Made by a program: the position numbers and the translations under genes. Below are positions 57,411 through 64,000 of a stretch of 64,000 nt of DNA, in pieces. A model generated the notes under the pieces. That model did not search any database and was not told the DNA's origin. It saw only the letters and a list, made by a program, of their open reading frames with translations. This DNA comes from Xanthostigma xanthostigma (taxonomy: Eukaryota > Arthropoda > Insecta > Raphidioptera > Raphidiidae). Position 1 is the stretch's first letter, and the number at the start of each line of letters is the position of its first letter. The stretch is taken from contig OY754464.1 in assembly GCA_963575645.1 (NCBI GenBank), positions 77,474,948 through 77,538,947 of the forward strand, written 5' to 3'.

Positions 57411-57735
57411 ACTAGTGGTCCCGCTCGGTTTCACCCGGGTACAAAAGAACGAATGGGAGGAGGGGCATGAGTTCATATTAGTTTACCGAGATGAATGTTA
57501 TGTCCAAATTTCATGATGATCGGAGTTACCGTTCAAAAGTTTTTGTCGGACGGACAAATGTTGAGTTACATTTTTCATTGATGCTCCGCTCCTATTGGTC
57601 TAGCAATCTAGCCTATAGCCTTACTCGATAAATGGACTATCCAACAAAAAAAAATTTCAGTTCGAACCAGTAGTTCCTGAGATTAGCGCGTTCAACCAAA
57701 CAAACAAACTCTTCAGCTTTATATATTAGTATATA
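57411..57735 (+). mobile_element. ACTAG-bounded dispersed repeat, uninterrupted copy
   Basis: It runs from ACTAGTGGTCCCGCTCGGTT to CAGCTTTATATATTAGTA. It is the best preserved short copy and shows where the 21513 copy carries its insertion. Confidence 0.75.
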
Positions 57736-57786
57736 GATTATAGAATATAGATAGAAGATACGTACAAAAAAATATAAACACTTAAT

Positions 57787-58623
<837 letters not shown>

Positions 58624-58989
58624 TAGGTTTTCTTTTAAATATTCTTGTAAATATATGTGAATTGGATTTGTTTATTGCAACAAATTTAAAAAGGGATCGG
58701 AAATTCTAAGGAAAGTCACTCTTATCTTATTTTAGTTATTGTTGTACAATTTTAAAATTTTCGATCCTTTTGTAACAATATAATTTATAACGCTTGTGTA
58801 TTTTGTTGTATCGTTCTAGCGTCTATACCTATGTGTAGTAAAATCAGGGGTGGATCTAGGTCTTTCGGGATCTAGGGATTATTGTAGTCGAATGGGACCC
58901 CATAGTTTGGTAGATTAAAAATTAAATTGGAATTTAAAAATTATTTTTAATCACATCAGAGTTGGAACTTGGTGAACCGTCCAAACAAT

Positions 58990-59455
58990 ACTATGAATTC
59001 ACCCAAAACAGTCGTAAAAATTCATCCAAAACATTTTTTAAAATCACCTATAAAATATCAAAAATCACCCAAAAAAATTTTAAAATTCCCTCAAAGAATT
59101 GTTAAAATTCGCCCAAAATATTGTCAAAATTCATCCAAAAAATTTTCAAAATTCACCCAAAAAATTATCAAAATTCATCCAAAAAATTGTTAAGATTCAT
59201 TAAAAAATTGTCAACATTCACTAAAAAATTTGACAAAAATTTGTCACAATAGTTCATCCAAAAAATTGTCAAAATTCACCCAAAAAATAGTTTAAATTCA
59301 TCTAAAAATTGTCAAAATTCACTAAAAAATTTGTCAAAATAATTCATCCAAAAAATTGTCAAAATTCACCCAAAAAATAGTTTAAATTCATCTAAAAAAT
59401 TGTCAAAATTCACTAAAAAATTTTTCAAAATAGTTCATCCAAAAAATTCACCGAT
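58990..59455 (+). repeat. degenerate tandem array of about 22-bp units
   Basis: Repeats of AAATTGTCAAAATTCACCCA and AAATTCATCCAAAAAATTGT run for about 460 bases. A weak open frame in it is a by-product of the repeat. Confidence 0.85.
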
Positions 59456-60981
59456 GGTAATAATAATCAGTAATCAAATCTTTGATTAATGTCTGATTAT
59501 ATTATTCAAAAAATACAATTTTCGACTAATTGCAGACAATAATTAAATTAATTAATAATTTGTCGTTTCGATCCGGAAAAAAATTTGATATAAAAAAACT
59601 CAACATTTTGAATTTATTATAAACTAATTAATAATCATTTTTTTATTTTTATATATTTTTAGCTAAAATATTATTCTGAAGAGGATCTAAATCCGGATCG
59701 AAACGTCAGTTGAATTATTAATTAACTGAATTATTGTCTAAAAATAATCGAAAATTGTATTTATTAAATAATCATTAATATTAGCTATTTTTTTCTATAT
59801 GATGTGATCAAAATTATTATTGAAAAAGTGTAAAAAAATGTATGATAACAATTCAATTTTTGTGGCCCCCTGACACTTGGGAGCTCAAGGCTTAAACCCT
59901 ATTAGTCCCTATGTAGATCCACTCCTGAGTGAAATGCTTGTACGGTAAAAATTATTAGAATTCAACTCTTCTACAAAACGTGGCAAAAACATTTTTGAAA
60001 TAAATCTGTTAAATGTTCTACTTGAGACGCACTTAAATAAAAAAAATATATGTTACCGTAAATAGCCGAAATCTAGGTACTTACTAATAAGTTGTAATTT
60101 CGTGTTCTTACTAGGCAAGACAGGAATTGAAATTTTAATTCGGCTATAATCGTGACTATAGATTTTGTTTTGGAAATGTAATTTCGCTACGCCCCACCCC
60201 CCAAATTTTGCACAAGCCCTCGGTTGACTGTATAAATTTTTGTTTATATTTAAAACACAAGCCCTAAATCTCTAGACAATCCGCCAGCCATCCCTACTAA
60301 ACCGATTGACACAATTTTTTTTTTAAACTGAAGCCTTTAGTCCACAGATATGTTATCGCTATTTTTTTTTTTTTGGTGAAATTTCTTTAAAAGGGGTGAT
60401 TTCAAGCAATAATAGTAAAAATGTCGTGGGGGAAGCGGGGTGAAGAGGAACGTAAAGAGAGAAAATCCTTCGATGTTCACGAGACATGAGTGTGAGAGAA
60501 ATGCAAATATGTACGTATGTCGGAGATTTTACAAACAGTTTGACAAGTCGACTTTGACAATTGAAGTGTATATTTTTAGTTTTTTTTTTAGCGCAAATAT
60601 TCCAAATATTAATACACAAATAAATTTTATTTTATTTTCCAAATAATTTAAGAACGTGTAAGTTTATGTTAATTTAATGCCAAAATAGAGTTTTTAAATA
60701 TTACATGGACTGTGCCAAGTCTAAAATTTGGTCTCAGATCAGAAAAAAATAGTGAAAATCGTAAATGTATCAAACGAGGTTAGATTTTCTAAAAATGAAT
60801 TGTGACAGCTCTTGCGGGGTAACCACGACAACTATGAACAGATCTCATACATTTTTTTAGTGTATTTGCCATAAGGCACTTACACTATTGGCGTCGGTCG
60901 GATGGCGGGACCTAGGGGTCGGACCAAAATTTCTCGACGTTTCATAACTTTCTAAGAAGTTTGGCACCATTTTTGGAAATG
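59456..60981. other. intergenic or intronic, no gene recognised
   Basis: It includes CTGAAGA...GAAACGTC at 59676-59707 (see findings). The rest is AT-rich without family matches. Confidence 0.4.
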
Positions 60982-60989
60982 TTTATATA

Positions 60990-61044
<55 letters not shown>
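60982..61044. repeat. (TA)n microsatellite
   Basis: About thirty TA units with one interrupting TATG near the left. Confidence 0.92.
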
Positions 61045-61047
<3 letters not shown>

Positions 61048-61159
61048 CGGGCTATAACTTTCGAAGGAGTTAATTGATTTTAACAAAATTTATACCACAT
61101 GTTGAAATCCATCACCGCACGAAGCCTATTTAAAATGGGCCCAATCGGGCCATGTTAAG

Positions 61160-61325
61160 GGTGGTATTTAGGGGTTGAAAAAAGTTTTCGGGCCCAAAAA
61201 TACCGAAAAATTTTTCGGAACCGTTTCAAATTTGAAATTTAACCCTTTAGTACTTATTAAAATGTGCTGCTAAAATTTTAATAAAATCGGCCCGACAGGA
61301 CCGGACTTACAAATTTTATGAAAAC
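61160..61325 (-). repeat. dispersed repeat fragment shared with 35255-35405
   Basis: GGGCCCAAAAATACCGAAAA and CGGCCCGACAGGACCGGACT match 35265-35400 in reverse. Confidence 0.75.
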
Positions 61326-61987
61326 ACAAGTTTCTGATATGGATTTACATACTGAAGAGTGTATATAATTTGGTACAGATGTTGAATTGATATGTAGCAT
61401 TGAAATTAAGTAAAAAATGTTGTTTTAAGGGTTGTATTAAGGGGTAATTTTTTTTATTTTGTCCAAAAACAAAGTTAAGTTCATATAATAGAGCCACACT
61501 GCTTATAAAAGCAAATACACTATATTGTCGGCAGGGTTTCGCACTGCGACCCGGAGTTTTTTTTGAATTTATAACCAATTAAATATAGAGACAACTTGAT
61601 GGATCAAGCTAAATCAAAAGAAAAATAACTGTAAATGGAAACTAATGAGGAATAAAATTATTGTCGTAGGTCTGTATCAAAATATCGTTTTTTGAAAACA
61701 ATATGAAAATACATGCAAAAGGTTTTGCACGGGTACACTAGTTTTTGTTTATTTCTGTTAAATTCGGAGTCAGTGATCAACTTCGTGTTCTCTCGAGTAG
61801 GCACCTATTTGTGTGTGATTTTTATAGTTTTCCGTTTCTCGCTCTTCTCGTGTTTCTGTCATTCCAGCGCCAACTGAATCACGGTCGTGCGTGTATATCT
61901 CTCTGGACACGTAATCCCTATATTATTAAACGAGCTAATCTTGTACCTATGTACCTATGTATCTATGTACCTATGTCCCTAAATATT

Positions 61988-63385
61988 TTCTCGAAAACGG
62001 CCCTAACGATTTGGATGAAATTTACTGAAAAGGGATTTTGGGGTGCAAAAAATCGTTTTAGCTAGGTCTCATCTCTCGAAAAAATCGTTTTCTTACAAAT
62101 TTTATCATTATAAAAATCAATTTTTTGACGTATGAAAATACTTAAATATTGTAAGTAGGTTTTGGAATTTTATACAATGAAACAATTGTTTTAAAAATAT
62201 TATGACAGTTAATCTTTAATTACTATCCAAGTGAGATTTAAAATAAATACGTATTTGAAAGAAAGTTAAAAACAATTATTATTATTGGGCTTTGACATGC
62301 TCACTCCTGACATCTGGTGGCTAACATAAAAAATAAAATGTGAATGCATTTAGTCGATCTATCATCTGTGAACAGTACTCCATTCGTACTTTTAAATTCT
62401 TAAAAAATGAACTAAATAAAAAGTTTTGAAAATAACTGCAGTTAAAAAATCAATGAAAGTTTGCTCTGCACATTTTAAAAGATGATTTTATGTTTTCAAG
62501 TAAGTACTATACAACTGTGACGGTACTATTATATTATAACCTCATAGTTATAATATACAGTTTGTTTATTATTAATATTTTTATCTACAGATACTGCTAA
62601 AAAACAGCATTTGAGAGAAAATAAATGCTATAAGTACCTTCAGTCAATTTACCTGGAAAAAAAAAACACAGCTACTGATGAGAACCGTAGGATACAGAGG
62701 AACAAGAGAAAAGAAGAACAAAAAATTTAATTTGGAAAATAAAGATTCAGTACATCAAACATCAATGAAAATTATAATAAATTGTAACTAAAACTAATTT
62801 TTTAGTGAAATAATTACTTTGATTGTCGTTATGATCATCATCATAAATTTCATTATTATCTTAGTTTTCAACAATAAGACTATCATCATTTACTTTATTG
62901 CCTAATTCATACAATAATTGAATCCTATGGTTCTGATCAGTAGCTGTGTTTTTTTCCCAGACAAATTGACTGAAGGTATAGCATTTTCTTTCAAATCCTG
63001 TTTTTTTAGCAGTATCTGTAGATAAAAAAATTAATTATAGACAATAAATTATTATATTAAAACTATATGAGGTTATATAGTATAATAGTAACGTTACACT
63101 TGTATACTTACTTGATAACATAAAATCATCTTTTTAAGCAAACGTTCATTGATTTTTTAAGTTCAGTTATTTTCAAAGCTTTTTATTTATTTCATTTTAT
63201 AAGAATTTAAAAGTACGAATGGAGTACTGTTCACAGATGATAGATCGACTAAATGCATTCACATTTTATTTTTTATGTTAGCCACCAGATGTCAGGAGTG
63301 AGCATGTCAAAGCCCAATAGGTGAGTAATTTTAATAAATAAATTTTTAACCTAAATTTGAAGCGAAAGATGCAATATCATAGATC
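61988..63385 (+). mobile_element. GATAACG-family element, copy 7, interrupted and running into coding DNA
   Basis: The part 61988-62282 matches copy 1 from its TTTTCTCGAAAACGGCCCTA segment. A long-TIR element (62285-63317) interrupts it; 63320-63385 then resumes (GGTGAGTAATTTTAATAAAT, GCGAAAGATGCAATATCATA). After ATAGAT the short copies have TCGAATTATT, but this copy continues into a reading frame (63391 onward). The left terminus is missing. Confidence 0.75.
62285..63317. mobile_element. long-TIR element with a THAP-like exon remnant
   Basis: TTGGGCTTTGACATGCTCAC and its complement begin arms of about 390 bases. TA flanks at 62283-62284 and 63318-63319 correspond to one TA in uninterrupted copies. 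The left arm encodes VCSAHF followed, after a one-base slip, by DDFMFS and GTAAGT; after TTTTATCTACAG it reads DTAKKQHLRENKCYKYLQS and ends in a stop at about 62729. C-S-A-H-F is the second half of a THAP zinc finger. Most of the protein is absent. Confidence 0.65.
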
Positions 63386-63390
63386 AAGAT

Positions 63391-63485
63391 GACGGCGAAT
63401 CAGTTTTACAAGTACCGGATTGCCATAAGGGCCGACAATCCTCTCCACAAAGGAGTCAAACTGTTTCAGCAATATTATCTTATTG
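63391..63485 (+). pseudogene. Helitron-like N-terminal domain fragment
   Basis: The frame begins ATG at 63391. MTANQFYKYRIAIRADNPLH and KGVKLFQQYY resemble the Helitron_like_N domain pattern (Thr-Ala-x-Gln-Tyr/Phe-Tyr-x-Tyr-Arg ... Asn-Pro-Leu-His ... Leu-Phe-Gln-Gln-Tyr). After that the frame enters a hairpin-rich repeat and stops at about 63554. The Rep and helicase domains are not in the window. It lies directly at the internal junction of GATAACG copy 7. Confidence 0.5.
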
Positions 63486-63495
63486 CTCCACAAAA

Positions 63496-63717
63496 GGAAG
63501 CGAAGCTTCCCCAGAGAACCTACGGTTCTTATATGGAGAGCCGAAGGCTCGACTAGTGTCGGTTACAACCGAGCGGGGCGCAGCCCCGCGAGGTAAGACT
63601 GTAACAAAGGTGGAGACGTAGGCTCCACAAAGGGAAGCGACAGAGAACCTACGGTTCTCAAAGTTTTGGCGATATCAGCATATCAGTATTTTATTTAACT
63701 TTCCGAGCAAAGCTCGG
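63496..63717. repeat. array of short hairpins, mostly with 3-nt loops
   Basis: In order: GGAAGC-GAA-GCTTCC (63496), AGAACC-TAC-GGTTCT (63515), GAGCC-GAA-GGCTC (63538), CGGT-TACA-ACCG (63560), GCGGGGC-GCA-GCCCCGC (63573), GTGGAG...CTCCAC (63610), GAGAACC-TAC-GGTTCTC (63643), GATAT-CAGC-ATATC (63671) and CCGAGC-AAA-GCTCGG (63703). Confidence 0.85.
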
Positions 63718-64000
63718 TCACCCAGGTACTGCAGTTATTATCATGTATATTTATTGATTTTTTCGATACTATATAAATTGAAGAGCCTTAAAAAATTGTC
63801 TCAAGGACTCAATAGTCATATGAATACGGATGTTCGATGACATTACTGTAATCCCCAAAATTGGTACCAAAGTACTCGGTCACTTTCATTTGTTCAGAGA
63901 GAGTTTGTTTCCATTTAGCCAAGTTGGATCGAATCAGTGAGATTATTGAAGTAAAATATCTTTAGGCACGACTCAGATCATTTTTCGGACGGAAGTGTTC

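Noticed and set aside
58990..59455. Lys/Pro-rich repeat protein frame
   Set aside because: The frame arises from a 22-base tandem repeat whose phase is not kept over the array.

Overview
The window is AT-rich, intron-rich, repeat-saturated nuclear DNA of an arthropod, most likely an insect. It holds multi-exon genes with GT-AG introns, short exons, introns up to about 17.7 kb, no operons, many cut-and-paste transposon relics with intact target-site duplications, foldback elements and minisatellites. The order cannot be fixed from the sequence. Three host genes are supported by recognisable protein families whose exons join in consistent phase.

Layout. (1) 2890-7348, plus strand: 3' part (four exons, 247 codons) of a GCNA/SprT-like zinc metalloprotease; upstream exons are left of the window or not recognised. 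(2) 10452-19683, minus strand: a complete-looking eight-exon NHA-type (SLC9B, CPA2 family) Na+/H+ antiporter of 482 codons, convergent with GCNA. (3) 24790 to at least 58621, plus strand: a ZNF474-like C2HC zinc-finger gene with five exons spread over 34 kb, divergent from the antiporter. A decayed DDE-transposase-like gene (39116-40929, minus) sits inside its second intron. The three host genes have no evident joint function: one handles DNA-protein crosslinks/germline genome integrity, one moves ions across membranes, and one is a probable zinc-binding scaffold.

Almost everything else is mobile DNA. Several elements have exact ends with matching target duplications: four copies of a hAT-type MITE (ends TAGTGATGTGCCGG), a ZBED-type hAT relic (5066-5601), a 1.28 kb hAT carrying another element inside it (13190-14470), a pogo/Tigger-like element interrupted by a piggyBac-like TTAA element (44516-45927), a hAT MITE that split a Harbinger-like reading frame (46557-46928), and a THAP-containing long-TIR element (62285-63317). 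There are also many long foldbacks, tandem arrays (109/101 bp, 40 bp, about 120/243 bp, about 81 bp, about 22 bp) and dispersed repeats bounded by an ACTAGCGG-type end.

The most unusual signal is a family of at least seven elements (99-678, 685 onward, 13770-14339, 20896-21086, 32075-32646, 32848-33451, 61988-63385). Its two non-identical ends both carry an ACGT-GATA-ACGT hairpin whose outer base pair co-varies (G-C at one end, T-A at the other). Copies insert in T or A runs and two lie head to tail. One copy runs, exactly where the short copies are joined, into a reading frame resembling the Helitron N-terminal domain. This suggests a Helentron-like rolling-circle family and its protein-coding relative. 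The right edge of the window also has an array of about nine tiny hairpins, mostly with three-base loops.
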